Assembly (NCBI GenBank): GCA_933228675.1
Contig: OW121743.1
Coordinates: 18,160,584-18,224,583, forward strand
DNA length: 64,000 bases
Source: Stomorhina lunata
Lineage: Eukaryota > Arthropoda > Insecta > Diptera > Rhiniidae
Direction of reading: 5' to 3'
Part shown: in pieces, positions 47,190 to 57,567 of the stretch
Position numbering within the stretch: the stretch's first letter is position 1
Layout of the letters: every line of letters starts with the position of its first letter
Position numbers and translations under genes: made by a program
The notes under the pieces: generated by a model
Seen by the model: only the letters and a program-made list of their open reading frames with translations
Database searches by the model: none
Told to the model about the DNA's origin: nothing

Positions 47190-48884
47190 GGACCAAATAA
47201 TCTTTCTTAATATAAGATTAAAGTATTAACCACAGAGGCCAAATTGAAATTTTTACTAACATCCTGAAAGTATACTACAAAATGTAGAAATATACTTTAG
47301 CGGATATTTCAAAGAGATAACTTATCTATGGACCAAATAATCTTTCTTGATATTAGATTAAAGTATAAACTACAGAGGCCAAATTGAAATTTTTACTAAC
47401 ATCCTGAAAGTATACTACAAAATATAGAAATATACTTTTGCGGATATTTAAAAGAGGTAACTTATCTATGGACCAAATAATCTTTCTTAATATAAGATTA
47501 AAGTAAAAACCACAAAAGATAAATTGAAATTTTTACTAACAACCTAAAAGTATACTGCAAAATGTAGTAATATACTTTAAGGAAGTTTCAAAGAGATAAC
47601 TTATCTATGGACCAAATAATCATTCTTAATATAAGATTAAAGTAAAAAAGTCTTTTTTAACATAAGATTAAAGTATAAAGCACAGAGGCCAAATTGATAC
47701 TTTTACTTACATCCTAAAAGTTTACTACAAAATGTAGAAATATACTTTAGCGGATATTTCAAAGACCAAATAATCTTTTTTAAGATAAGATTAAAGTATA
47801 AGCCACAGAAGATAAATTGAAATGTTTACTTACATCCTAAAAGTATACTACAAAATGTGGTAATATACTTTAGCGGATATTTCAAAGAGGTAACTTATCT
47901 ATGGACCAAATAATCTTTCTTAATATAAGATTAAAGTATAAACCACAGAAGATAAATTGAAATTTTAATTTACATCCTAAAAGTATACTACAAAATGTAG
48001 TAATATACATTAGAAATGTTTCAAAGAGGTATCTTATCTATGGACCAAATAATCTTTCTTAGTATAAGATTAAAGTATAAACTACAGAAGCCAAATTGAA
48101 ATTTTTACTAACATCCTAAAAGTATACTAGAAAATGTGGTAATATACTTTAAAGAAGTTTCAAAGAGATAACTTATCTATGGACCAAATAATCATTCTTA
48201 ATATAAGATTAGAGTAAAAATGTCTTTTTTAACATAAGATTAAAGTATAAATCACAGAGGCCAAATTGATACTTTTACTTACATCCTAAAAGTTTACTAC
48301 AAAATGTAGAAATATACTTTAGCGGATATTTCAAAGACCAAATAATCTTTTTTAAGATAAGATTAAAGTATAAGCCACAGAAGATAAATTGAAATGTTTA
48401 CTTACATCCTAAAAGTATACTACAAAATGTGGGAATATACTTTAGCGGATATTTCAAAGAGGTAACTTATCTATGGACCAAATAATCTTTCTTAATATAA
48501 GATTAAAGTATAAACCACAGAAGATAAATTGAAATTTTAATTTACATCCTAAAAGTATACTACAAAATGTAGTAATATACATTAGAAATGTTTCAAAGAG
48601 GTATCTTATCTATGGACCAAATAATCTTTCTTAGTATAAGATTAAAGTATAAACTACAGAAGCCAAATTGAAATTTCTACTAACATCCTAAAAGTATACT
48701 AGAAAATGTGGTAATATACTTTAAGGAAGTTTCAAAGAGATAACTTATCTATGGACCAAATAGTCTTTCTTAATATAAGAATAAAGTATAAACTACAGAA
48801 GCCAAATTTAAATTTTTACTAACATCCTAAAAGTATACTACAAAATGTAGTAATATATTTTAAGAAGGTTTCAAAGAGGTAACT
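47190..48884. repeat. ~139-bp tandem repeat with ~573-bp higher-order unit
   Basis: Each unit contains TCTATGGACCAAATAATCTT, ATAAGATTAAAGTATAAAC, CATCCTAAAAGTATACTAC and a TTTCAAAGAGGTAACTTA end. Landmarks fall near 47195, 47322, 47461, 47600, 47893, 48031, 48175, 48472, 48611 and 48749. The irregular block at 47605 (with an inserted GTCTTTTTTAACATAAG) recurs at 48178, so four units were duplicated as a ~573-bp block. A diverged ~255-bp version of the family lies at 52500-54560. The array is cut at its right end by the LINE. Confidence 0.92.
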
Positions 48885-48889
48885 AATTA

Positions 48890-49873
48890 AAATGGCCATG
48901 GCGTTGCCAAAACACCAAAAGGCGACCTGTATTACAGCTGTCATGATAGTAAGCATGAGTTTGGTTGGTCTTGTTACAAGGTTCACCCAAGTAAACGAAA
49001 GGTTCGCGTTGAAGCTCAATACTTTTATCTAAGCCTGATTTGCGCAAACGCTTCCATAGAAGATAAAGACGACGATGTGAAAGAAGCCATCTATGACCGG
49101 CTTGAAGAAGTCTATGATAGCTGCCCCAGTCATAATGTGAAAATAATCCTTGGTGATTTTAATGCAAAGAATGGAAAAGAAAGTATCTTTGAACCTACTA
49201 TTGGTAAGTTTAGTCTCCATAACGCAACTACCGACAACGGTATGAGGCTAATTTCCTTTGCAGCGGCTCGAAATATGATAGTGAGCAGTACCAGGTTCAA
49301 ACACCTTCACATCCACAAGGCGACATGGATGTCACCAGAACAAAAAACGAAAAATCAGACTGACCATATTTTAGTTGACACGAGACACGCATCAAGTGTA
49401 ATGGATGTGCGTTCTATACGTGGAGCTAATGTGGACTCCGAACATTATCTAGGTCAAAACATGCTTGAGTGTGTGCCTCGAAACCTACAGTCGGAAGCGC
49501 GAAAAAAGTTTGATGTCGCAAAACTAAAATCCCAACAAATTGCCACCGGTTTCTTGCAAAGAGCAATTCAATTTGTCAGAGAAATTTCTTCCAGTTCCAA
49601 TAATATAAACGAGCAGTGGCAACATGTGGCCAACGATATAAAAACTGCTGCTGCAAAATTGCCACTAGTGTTCCAAACCCCTCGCCCTAAAAACTCTTGG
49701 TATGATAAGGAATGCCGTAATGCCACAACCGAAAAAAAATGCAGCCTAACTCTGAATGTAGTTACACAAGAAACTTTGGAAAGGTACCGCGAAGAAAAAA
49801 AAGGGGAGGAAAACGCATATTTCGAAGGGAAAAGAAAGAAATGGAGAATCGCGTTTTTGTTGAAATTAGAATG
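48890..49873 (+). pseudogene. RTE-type LINE, endonuclease part (5'-truncated)
   Basis: A remnant of a non-LTR retrotransposon polyprotein. The readable frame from about 48960 gives an apurinic-like endonuclease domain: LICANASIED, then the catalytic GDFNAK near 49155-49172, a DNGMRLISFAAARNM stretch, HKATWMSPE, NQTDHILVD and a degraded C-terminal motif SEHYLG (the family has SDHYL). Such endonucleases nick the genomic target to prime reverse transcription. The segment is 5'-truncated against the 139-bp array and is interrupted at 49874 by a mariner-like element. The reverse transcriptase part resumes at 51001. Family assignment (RTE clade, endonuclease related to CFDP2-like proteins) comes from motif wording. 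Confidence 0.87.
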
Positions 49874-49875
49874 TA

Positions 49876-50998
49876 CAAGGTGGCGCAAAAATAACCTTCC
49901 TATGTTTTTTGGCTGTAATTTAAAAAAAATGAAAGACTTTGATTCTTCTTGTGGATTATTTTAATTTGGTCTTTTAATTTTTTTTTACATCATGTAAATG
50001 GCCGCCACCACAGTTGATTGTCTTTGAGCCCTTTTTATGGCATTTTCCATCACTTTGGCCAAAACTTCCGGTGATAGGTCCTCACATTTGTGACAGATAT
50101 TGTCTTTAAGAGCTGCAAGTGTCTGAGGCTTGTTGACATAAACCCGCGACTTCAAAAAGCCCCACAAAAAGATGTCTGCAGCTGTCAAATTAGGCGATCT
50201 TGCAGGCCAGTCCAAATAGCCAAAACGGGAGATTAGGCGCCCGGCAAATGCATCCTTCAGCATATCGGTTGTGGCATGTGCAGTGTGCGCCGTTGCACCG
50301 TCCTGTTGGAACCACATGTTTTCCAATCCTACTTCATCAAGTTGCGGCAAAAATAACCCATTAATCATTGCTCTGTAGCGCTCACCATTCACAATAACCG
50401 TTTGGTCCGCGCATTTCGAAGAAAAAAGTTCCGATGACTCCTCCTGCGAAAACAGCACACCATACAGTGACTTTGAGCGGGTGTAATGGCTCTTCGTGGG
50501 TTACACGAGGATTTTCAGTGCCCCAGAAGCGTAAATTTTGCTTATTTACTTACCCGCTAAGATGGAAATGGGCCTCATCACTCATGATTATTTTTGATGA
50601 AAAATCATCTTCCTCTTGGTGGTGATTAAAGACGGCTTGAGCGTATGTTAGACGCGATTGGCGGTCAGCAGCTAACAGCTGATGCACCGTCTGGACTTTC
50701 TTCAAATCTTTTACAAGACCGTCGACTGATACCCATTTGCATGGCACGTCGTCTGGTCGATGTCGACGGCGCTTCCATGACATCCTCGGCTACAGCAGCA
50801 ATATTCTCTGCAGAACGGCTACTCTGGGGTCTGCCACGCCTGGCAGCATCTCGTGTTGTGCCAATATTCCGCGTTCTGTTTATTAACGTGTATTTCGCAA
50901 GTGTTTACTACACAAATGTCAAAACAGAATTGACATTAGCGGCCAATCGCAAAATTTATAGCATTTTCTGATAGGAGGATTACTTCTGCGCCACCTTG
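49876..50998 (-). mobile_element. Mariner-like element (DD41D, rosa-type), 1,123 bp, inactive
   Basis: Terminal inverted repeats of 28 bases lie at 49876-49903 and 50971-50998, starting CAAGGTGGCGCA and ending in CTAT, with a few mismatches. They are flanked by TA on both sides (49874-49875 and 50999-51000), the Tc1/mariner target duplication. The minus strand carries a broken transposase (49985-50877). The element sits inside the LINE, whose coding sequence resumes exactly after the right TA, so the mariner insertion is younger than the LINE. Confidence 0.93.
49985..50877 (-). pseudogene. Broken DD41D mariner-like transposase
   Basis: Cut-and-paste transposase remnant. The DNA-binding N-terminus (compare 33252-33431) is absent; coding similarity starts near 50877 with AENIAAVAEDVMEAP and RRRAMQMGISRR-like sequence. 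A frameshift lies near 50700, an in-frame stop after IIMSDEAHFHLSG (50550), and a further frameshift near 50420. The last part (50458-49985) is open: NGERYRAMING, WFQQDGATAHTAH, WPARSPNLTAADIFLWG, then the C-terminus. The second and third acidic residues have 41 residues between them (QQD..AAD), the DD41D spacing known from the rosa mariner group. The first Asp lies in MSDEAHF. All three catalytic positions survive, but the frame is destroyed. Confidence 0.88.
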
Positions 50999-51000
50999 TA

Positions 51001-51800
51001 TAAGAGCCCAAAGAAGATGCGAAAATTTTACCAAAAAGTCAAACACCAAACTGAAGGTTTTAGCAATTGTGTTTTCTCCTGTAAGGACAATCAAGGAAAC
51101 CTGGCGACAGATACTGAGAGCTTTCTGAAATTATGGAATGAACACTTCTGCAAATTGCTGGTATCAAGCGAAAGTGACCATAATATGCCTGAACAAATCA
51201 ATATGACGGCTTTATATGCCCACCACCCAACATAAGTGAAATAAGAACAGCAATATCTCGTCTAAAAAATAACAAATCAGCGGGTTCCGATGCATTACCA
51301 GCAGAGCTTTTTAATACCGGAGGTGATGAATCAAAAATGTACATGTTTCAACTCTTAAAATCCATATGGTTAGAAGAACGTATGCCTGATGATTGTCTGA
51401 CGAGCCTCAGTGTTCTTTGTCCAGTGCACAAAAAAAGGTGATAAATCCGTATGCGCTAACTATAGAGGCATAAGTCTTCTTTCAATTGCTTATAAGATTT
51501 TATCGAGGATCTTGTGTGAAAGGCTAAAACCCAAAGTGAACGAAATAATAGGGCCCTACCAATGTGGCTTTAGACCAGGTAAATCCACCACTGACCAGAT
51601 CTTTACTCTGCATCAAATCCTATAAAAGACGCAAGAAAAGCAAATATATAGACACTTACCACCTCTTCGCTGACTCCAAAGCTACTTTTGACAGCCCAAT
51701 ACGAACAAAGCTGTTTAGAGCAATGTCAGAATTTGGCATTCCTACGAAGTTAATAAGGTTGTGCAGGATGACATTAACTGACACAACATTACAAATAGGT
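51001..51800 (+). pseudogene. RTE-type LINE, reverse transcriptase part (frameshifted, 3'-truncated)
   Basis: Continuation of the LINE split by the mariner-like element. In changing frames it reads KMRKFYQKVKHQTEGF, LKNNKSAGSDALPAELF, a VCPVHKK-type stretch, [39 protein letters not shown] and LFRAMSEFGIPTKLIRL. These are the fingers and palm start of a non-LTR reverse transcriptase. At least two frameshifts (near 51430 and 51625) and stops are present. The YADD active-site box and everything after it are missing. Similarity ends near 51800, about 50 bases before a MITE. It cannot be functional. Confidence 0.88.
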
Positions 51801-51849
51801 GTCACACTGTTCTATCGTTACTACTTTGGAATGTGCTCTAATGAAATCA

Positions 51850-52169
51850 GGGGCCAAATTACGGCATTCGATATCTATCGAAATCTTAGATATTTTCAAA
51901 ACATTTGTATAGCATACTTTAAGGATAATCAAAATTATTTAAAAGATGCACAGTTTACTATATTTTTTTAAGTTATTTGACAAAAGATGAACAATAGTCA
52001 AATAGTTTTAATTGAAGAATATATATTTTTAAAAACGAATCAAAATGGGTACCAAATTTCCATAAACATTTTGCGTCGAAGTAACTTTGAACATCCCTAA
52101 AGTATACTTTACAATGTTCGCTTAAAAGTATGAGTTTTCGATCGATATCGAATGCGGTAATTTGGCCCC
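51850..52169. mobile_element. 320-bp MITE with GGGGCC inverted ends
   Basis: The left end GGGGCCAAATTACGGCATTC and the inverted right end GGGGCCAAATTACCGCATTC match over about 33 bases, including GATATC[T/G]ATCGAAA. The interior is non-coding and includes GTATAGCATACTTTAAGG and CCCTAAAGTATACTT in opposite orientations. A truncated sister copy is at 46243-46532. I could not find a convincing target duplication (flanks AATCA and AGGTA), so the superfamily is unassigned and the element may have replaced LINE sequence in a rearrangement. Confidence 0.85.
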
Positions 52170-52499
52170 AGGTAACTCGTTCCCGAAACTCGAATTTTTT
52201 TACGCAATCTATATGTTAGAGCTCATCCCTTTGTAGTCGATTGGCCAGTAGACAGAAGAGCACACTACAGAGAAAATGTATTCTTTAGCTGTACGTTCGT
52301 ATGTGTAATTTACTTCCCGCAGAAATTTTTCCTGCCAGTTGCAATATAGGGAAGTTCAAATCAAATGTCCATAAACACTGCTCCATCTATCCACCTTCCT
52401 TTTTCCATCTATTCACCTTCCCATAACCTATTTTCCTAGTTACAACATAAATGCATTGCATATGTAGAGGTCATCCCCTGAGTGCTGGTCCTAAATAAA
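52170..52499. other. Mixed-composition non-coding DNA
   Basis: Less AT-rich than its surroundings (for example 52195-52300), but no gene, RNA or transposon end could be identified. Confidence 0.4.
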
Positions 52500-52927
52500 A
52501 AAAGTATACCTTTAGGATGTTTCAAAAAGGTAACTTATTTAATAAAATAGTCTTGAATGCCATAAACTTTATAAATGTTGTATTATTCAGTATCTGCTAA
52601 AAGTAGACAGCACCATATTTTCTAAACTGATGCTTTTAAAGATATAGGCAAGAGAATAGTTTATTCTATGGTCTAAATAATATTTCCAAATGCATGATTT
52701 GAGTATAAACTACAGGAGCCAAATTGTCGCAAATACGAAATTTATACTTTATTTTATAAAGTATACTTTTAGGATGTTTTAAAAAGGTAACTTATTTGAT
52801 AAAATAGACTTTAATGTCATAAACTTTTGTATTATTCTGTATCTCCTAAAAGTAGACAGCATAATATTTTCTAAACTGATGCTATTAAAGATGTAGGCAA
52901 GAGAATAGTTTATTCTATGGTCTAAAT

Positions 52928-54447
52928 CAGGCGCGACCACCGCGAAGCAAGTGCTTGCCAGAAGTTTTCTTATTCTCATTTATTTAGTCGTCATTCAACC
53001 TTTGACGGATGCACATGCGTGGAGGCTGTTATAAGTTTTGTTAATTTTTTTGTATTTTTTGTTATTGTTTTTTTCAGATACACTGTGAGATTGAATGTTA
53101 GAATAATTATTTTTACGCTAAACATTCAATCGTTTTAATAGAAAATATTTGATTTTTTTTAGTAAAAAATACGTTTATATTTTCTTTATAGAAAAATAAA
53201 CTTACATTTTTTCTATGTAAAAGCACGTTTTTTAAAGAAAAAAAAAACGTTTTCTAAATAAAAAATACATATTCTAAGGAAAACAAACTTTTTCTTTAAA
53301 AATAAAATCATGATAAACCTTCTTAAAATAAGTTTTTCTATAGAAAAAGTAAGTTTTTCTATAGAAAAAGTAAGTTTTTCTATAGAAAAAGTAAGTTTTT
53401 CTATAGAAAAAGTAAGTTTTTCTATAGAAAAAGTAAGTTTTTCTATAGAAAAAGTAAGTTTTTCTATAGAAAAAGTAAGTTTTTCTATAGAAAAAGTAAG
53501 TTTTTCTATCGAAAAAGTAAGTTTTTCTATAGAAAAAGTAAGTTTTTCTATAGAAAAAGTAAGTTTTTCTATAGAAAAAGTAAGCTTTTCTATAGAAAAA
53601 GTAAGTTTTTCTATAGAAAAAGTAAGTTTTTCTATAGAAAAAGTAAGTTTTTCTATAGAAAAAGTAAGTTTTTCTATAGAAAAAGTAAGTTTTTCTATAG
53701 AAAAACTAAGTTTTTCTATAGAAAAAGTAAGTTTTTCTATAGAAAAAGTAAGTTTTTCTATAGAAAAAGTAAGTTTTTCTATAGAAAAAGTAAGTTTTTC
53801 TACAGAAAAAGTAAGTTTTTCTATAGAAAAAGTAAGTTTTTCTATAGAAAAAGTAAGTTTTTCTATAGAAAAAGTAAGTTTTTCTATAGAAAAAGTAAGT
53901 TTTTCTATAGAAAAAGTAAGTTTTTCTATAGAAAAAGTAAGTTTTTCTATAGAAAAAGTAAGTTTTTCTATAGAAAAAGTAAGTTTTTCTATAGAAAAAG
54001 TAAGTTTTTCTATAGAAAAAGTAAGTTTTTCTATAGAAAAAGTAAGTTTTTCTATAGAAAAAGTAAGTTTTTCTATAGAAAAAGTAAGTTTTTCTATAGA
54101 AAAAGTAAGTTTTTCTATAGAAAAAGTAAGATTTTCTATAGAAAAAGTAAGTTTTTCTATAGAAAAAGTAAGTTTTTTAAATTGTATTTATAAAAAATAT
54201 ACTATGCTTAATATACATTTCTAAAAAGTAATGTTTTCTTTATAGAAACAAAAGAAAATAATTTTTGTTTACATAAAAACAACAAAAAAAGATCAATACT
54301 CCTCCGCATGTTCATTTCACGCTGGTTCAGCGGTAACTGAAATAAAATAGAAATAAACAACCAAATTTATGTCAATTCTTGCTTTTGCCTGTGTATCCTC
54401 TCTTTCGCTCACAAATACAATCACATTCCTCTCTTTGGTCATCCCTG
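52928..54447. mobile_element. Non-autonomous hAT-type element (1,520 bp) carrying a minisatellite
   Basis: The left end CAGGCGCGACCACCGCG and inverted right end CAGGGATGACCAAAGAG share CAGG..GACCA, an imperfect terminal repeat of hAT style. The element is bounded by an exact 8-bp duplication GTCTAAAT (52920-52927 and 54448-54455), the hAT length. The neighbouring uninterrupted repeat unit at 52671-52680 has the same GGTCTAAATAAT without insertion, so the empty site is visible. No transposase is encoded. Most of the interior (53331-54177) is a 21-bp minisatellite; diverged monomer-like TTTTCTTTATAGAAA pieces flank it (53180, 54231). Both ends are of more mixed composition. Confidence 0.88.
53331..54177. 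repeat. 21-bp minisatellite inside the hAT element (CTATAG family D)
   Basis: About 40 monomers: a 16-base palindrome TTTTTCTATAGAAAAA plus spacer GTAAG. It is very uniform, with single-base variants at 53510, 53584, 53706, 53802 and 54130. It shares the dyad exactly with the array at 57568-64000 but has a different spacer. The apparent 304-residue frame is a by-product of the period being divisible by three. Confidence 0.96.
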
Positions 54448-54560
54448 GTCTAAATAATCTTTCCAAATGCATGATTTGAGTAAAAACTACAGGAGCCCAA
54501 TTGTCGAATCTACGAAATTTATACTTTATTTTATAAAGTATACTTTTAGGATGTTTCAAA

Positions 54561-55534
54561 CAGATAACTTATTAAAATAAACAGTTCACTGTCAGGCAGT
54601 TTTAGACAACAAAAAAGCCTAAAATGTTATAAACTGTATAATATATAACATTTTTTAAAATCTCCTAGAAGTATGCAACATCATATTTTCTAAAAAAAAT
54701 TAAATTGTTTATTTAAAATCACCTAAAAGTATTCAAGATTATATTTTCTAAAAAAAATTTAAATTGTTTATTTGAAATCTCCCAAAAGTATGCCAAATGA
54801 AATTATCTAAAATATTTTCACTTTCGATATCTTATGCCTTAATAATAGTCCTTTATTAGTATATTTAGAACTACCGAGTTTTGATACATCCTTCCATGTA
54901 ATACAACGCTTTTTAGCTCCTGTAAGTTTAAAAGGATATCAGCATAAATGTATGTGTGCATTTGTGTGCTTATGTTTGTGATTTCATAAGTAAGTGTAAG
55001 TATAGGTATATGTGTCTTAACAACACTAATACGATTATGTTGTACATTTAATAATGGCAAAAGGTGTCTTCATATTGTTCAAATTACAAATAATTGAACA
55101 TTTTAAGTGACTTTATAAAAATATATTTATATTTTCGTTTGTACCCGTATAAGTTAAAGCTCTTACAAGTACGAAGAAAAAACAACAAACTTTGATTTAA
55201 ATAAAACTCCTACAGAAGGAGTAGGGAGACTTACTTAAAAAATAAGTGGTTTTCCCAAAAGATACATTTATTTTGTTTTTAATTTTGTGAATTGTTTTTT
55301 TTTTTGAAGATTTAAAACATGAGTTTCAAATTAAAATGAAAAAATTACTAAGATATCAAGGCAGCTTTAGAATAAATGTGAAACATTGCAGAATTTGAAG
55401 AAGTTTATGAAGTATACTTTTAGGAGGTAAACGTTTTAGTAAATATTTGCATTCCTATTTGATCAGTATTTGCTGTATTATTGATATGAGTATTGAATTT
55501 AGTATTGGTATAAAAACTAGTATCAGTATTAGCA
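54561..55534. other. AT-rich non-coding DNA
   Basis: Repeated phrases with CCTAGAAGTATGCAAC, CCTAAAAGTATTCAAG and CCCAAAAGTATGCC (54660-54800) are members of the dispersed GCATACTTT motif. A run of AGTATTAGTATCAG-like words lies at 55440-55530. No gene is seen. Confidence 0.5.
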
Positions 55535-57345
55535 CAATTCTGTGGCTTGGTGCTAAAAGGGCCAATGTCAGTTTTCGGATGTTTTGAGTTAGTCATTGTA
55601 TTAGGTTCCTCTTTTTACTCTCTTTTATTTTGTTCCATTAGCCAATCTTTAGCTCATCCCAGAACATCTTAATAACAAATTTAAGGGCCAATGTCACTCT
55701 AAAATTGTTAGTGCTAAAAGGGCCAATGTACACATTGGCCCTTTTATTAAATACAATTTTTTTTTATTTTGAAATAAAATCTAAATGCTAAAAGAGCCAA
55801 TGTCAACAATTTATTTCACATTCTTTTTAGCAATTTTATACCATATATTATTAGATATATGTGTTATAAGTTATTAGCTTGCATTTTTGGAAAATTTTAA
55901 TCAAATATGAGTCTTTTTTGGCTTCACTGCACGATTAAAATGATCTTTTATGATATCACTTATGAGTCAAAAATGATATTTTTGTGTGAGATAATGGTAC
56001 CCTTCATACGACTCTTCAAAACGAGTCTTTAATGACTCGTTTTGCTGATTAGAATATGACGAGTCTTTTTGTGGCATTTCTTTATCACCTAAAAATAGTT
56101 ATATTACGCACATTTTACAAGATTTTTGTGCTATTTTTAACTATTCGCTTGTTAAGCGTCTATGAGTCTTTTTGTACACTTTTTTGAGCACCAAACTGAT
56201 TGCACACATTTTTCTTTAAAATAGTCGCTTTTAAGTTATTTTCTGATTAAAATAACATAAAAACAATCGTATTAGGATCGTTTGCACGATAAGATTTTGA
56301 CTGCACACATTCTGCAAGAATTGTTTGTGCTTTTGTAAACTAGGCGTCTTCTAAGCGTTTTAAGGAGTCTTTTTGGAAACTTTTTTAAATCACCAAGCTG
56401 ATTAATCAGTTTTTGATCATCTATACGAATCTCAAAAGACTCATTTTGCTGATATTATCGTCAACAAAAAAAAAGTTATGTCAGTCACCCCCTAGGATTA
56501 AAGATAATGTTAAAACAATTCCAAAAAATATTTTTTTATTTTTTTACCACGCCTACAAATACCGCCCTTTTACTATTTTGTTCACTGTGTCGCCATTTTA
56601 AATCCGATCATAACATTTTATATATCGGTGTTCGCGGCTCTGTAAAGGCTACATTTCTCTCTTTGATAGTTTTTTACTATCACGTCAATTTATAGTCATA
56701 ACTTTTAAAAACTAGATTTTTACTCGATTTGATTAGGGTGGGTACGACTCGAATTTTAAAAAGTTATGACTAGAAATTGACGAGGTTGTAAAACACTATC
56801 AAAGAGAGAAATGTAGCCCTTACAGAGCTCTGAAAATCGATATCTAAAATGTTATAATCGGATTTAAAATGGCGACACAGTGAACAAAATAGTAAAAGGG
56901 CGGTATTTGTAGGCGTGGTAAAAAAATAACAAACATTTTTTTAGAATTATTTTAACATTATCTTTAATCCTAGGGGGTGACTGACTCAACTTTTTTTTCG
57001 AACCACTCTACTGGGTATATATATATATATATCCTCGGAATTCAATAATATTTGTACTAACATAACAAACAGTTGCTAAATAATATTGTTTTTTTTTTGT
57101 CACTATTTCCTTATAAAAGGGCCAATGTCACAGAAAAAAACATAAAATGTAAAAATTAGTTAGTGCCAAAAGTGCCAATGTGATTTTACCATGTCCTCTA
57201 TACATGCCCAACCAAAATTTTATGAGCGAAACATGGAAATTAGCTGAGCTGTCAGAAAACAAAATATTATAAAAATTTCATTTCTAATTTTCTCAAAACT
57301 AGTATTTATGACATTGCCCCTTTTAGCACCAAGTCACAGAATTAT
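55535..57345. mobile_element. Segment with inverted ends (TTGGTGCTAAAAGGG), possible composite MITE
   Basis: The left end AATTCTGTGGCTTGGTGCTA..GGGCCAATGTCA (55537-55570) is matched in inverted orientation at 57309-57343, about 35 bases with few mismatches. The end motif GCTAAAAGGGCCAATGT recurs inside at 55713, 55787, 57113 and 57163, in part as a perfect hairpin (55716-55729 with 55732-55745, arm AAAAGGGCCAATGT). The interior also has repeated GAGTCTTTTTG words (55910-56450) and a separate fold-back element. No transposase is encoded. No target duplication was found because the flanks are repetitive and the right flank ends in a gap. Confidence 0.6.
56465..56999. mobile_element. Fold-back MITE, ~250-bp arms
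   Basis: The left arm 56465-56712 and right arm ~56750-56999 are near-perfect inverted copies with a ~37-base loop. Landmarks are CAGTCACCCCCTAGGATTAA against its complement at 56962-56981, ACCACGCCTACAAATACCGC against 56907-56926, and GTGTCGCCATTTTAAATCCG against 56860-56879. Arms begin with an A run and AGTTATGTCAGTC or AGTTGAGTCAGTC. Two small frames in the left arm are incidental. It is nested within the larger inverted-end segment. Confidence 0.9.
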
Positions 57346-57367
57346 TAATACTAATATCACTGATATT

Positions 57368-57567
57368 NNNNNNNNNNNNNNNNNNNNNNNNNNNNNNNNN
57401 NNNNNNNNNNNNNNNNNNNNNNNNNNNNNNNNNNNNNNNNNNNNNNNNNNNNNNNNNNNNNNNNNNNNNNNNNNNNNNNNNNNNNNNNNNNNNNNNNNNN
57501 NNNNNNNNNNNNNNNNNNNNNNNNNNNNNNNNNNNNNNNNNNNNNNNNNNNNNNNNNNNNNNNNNNN
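57368..57567. other. Assembly gap, exactly 200 N
   Basis: Two hundred undetermined bases separate the inverted-end segment from the large minisatellite. The round number suggests a conventional placeholder rather than a measured length. Confidence 0.99.

Larger units (their letters stand above)
52500..54560. repeat. ~255-bp tandem repeat, two-plus units, split by a hAT element
   Basis: AGTATAC(C/T)TTTAGGATGT occurs at 52503, 52760 and 54538. Removing the 1,520-base insertion and its duplicated 8 bases leaves a unit of about 250-258 bases. Shared phrases are AAGAGAATAGTTTATTCTAT, GGTCTAAATAAT, CCAAATGCATGATTTGAGTA and ACTACAGGAGCC. The family is related to the 139-bp array at 47-49 kb (GGACCAAATAATC, ACTACAGAAGCC). 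Confidence 0.85.

Noticed and set aside
49568..49888. Minus-strand frame of 106 residues opposite the LINE endonuclease
   Set aside because: Shadow of the plus-strand endonuclease frame, which has recognisable motifs.
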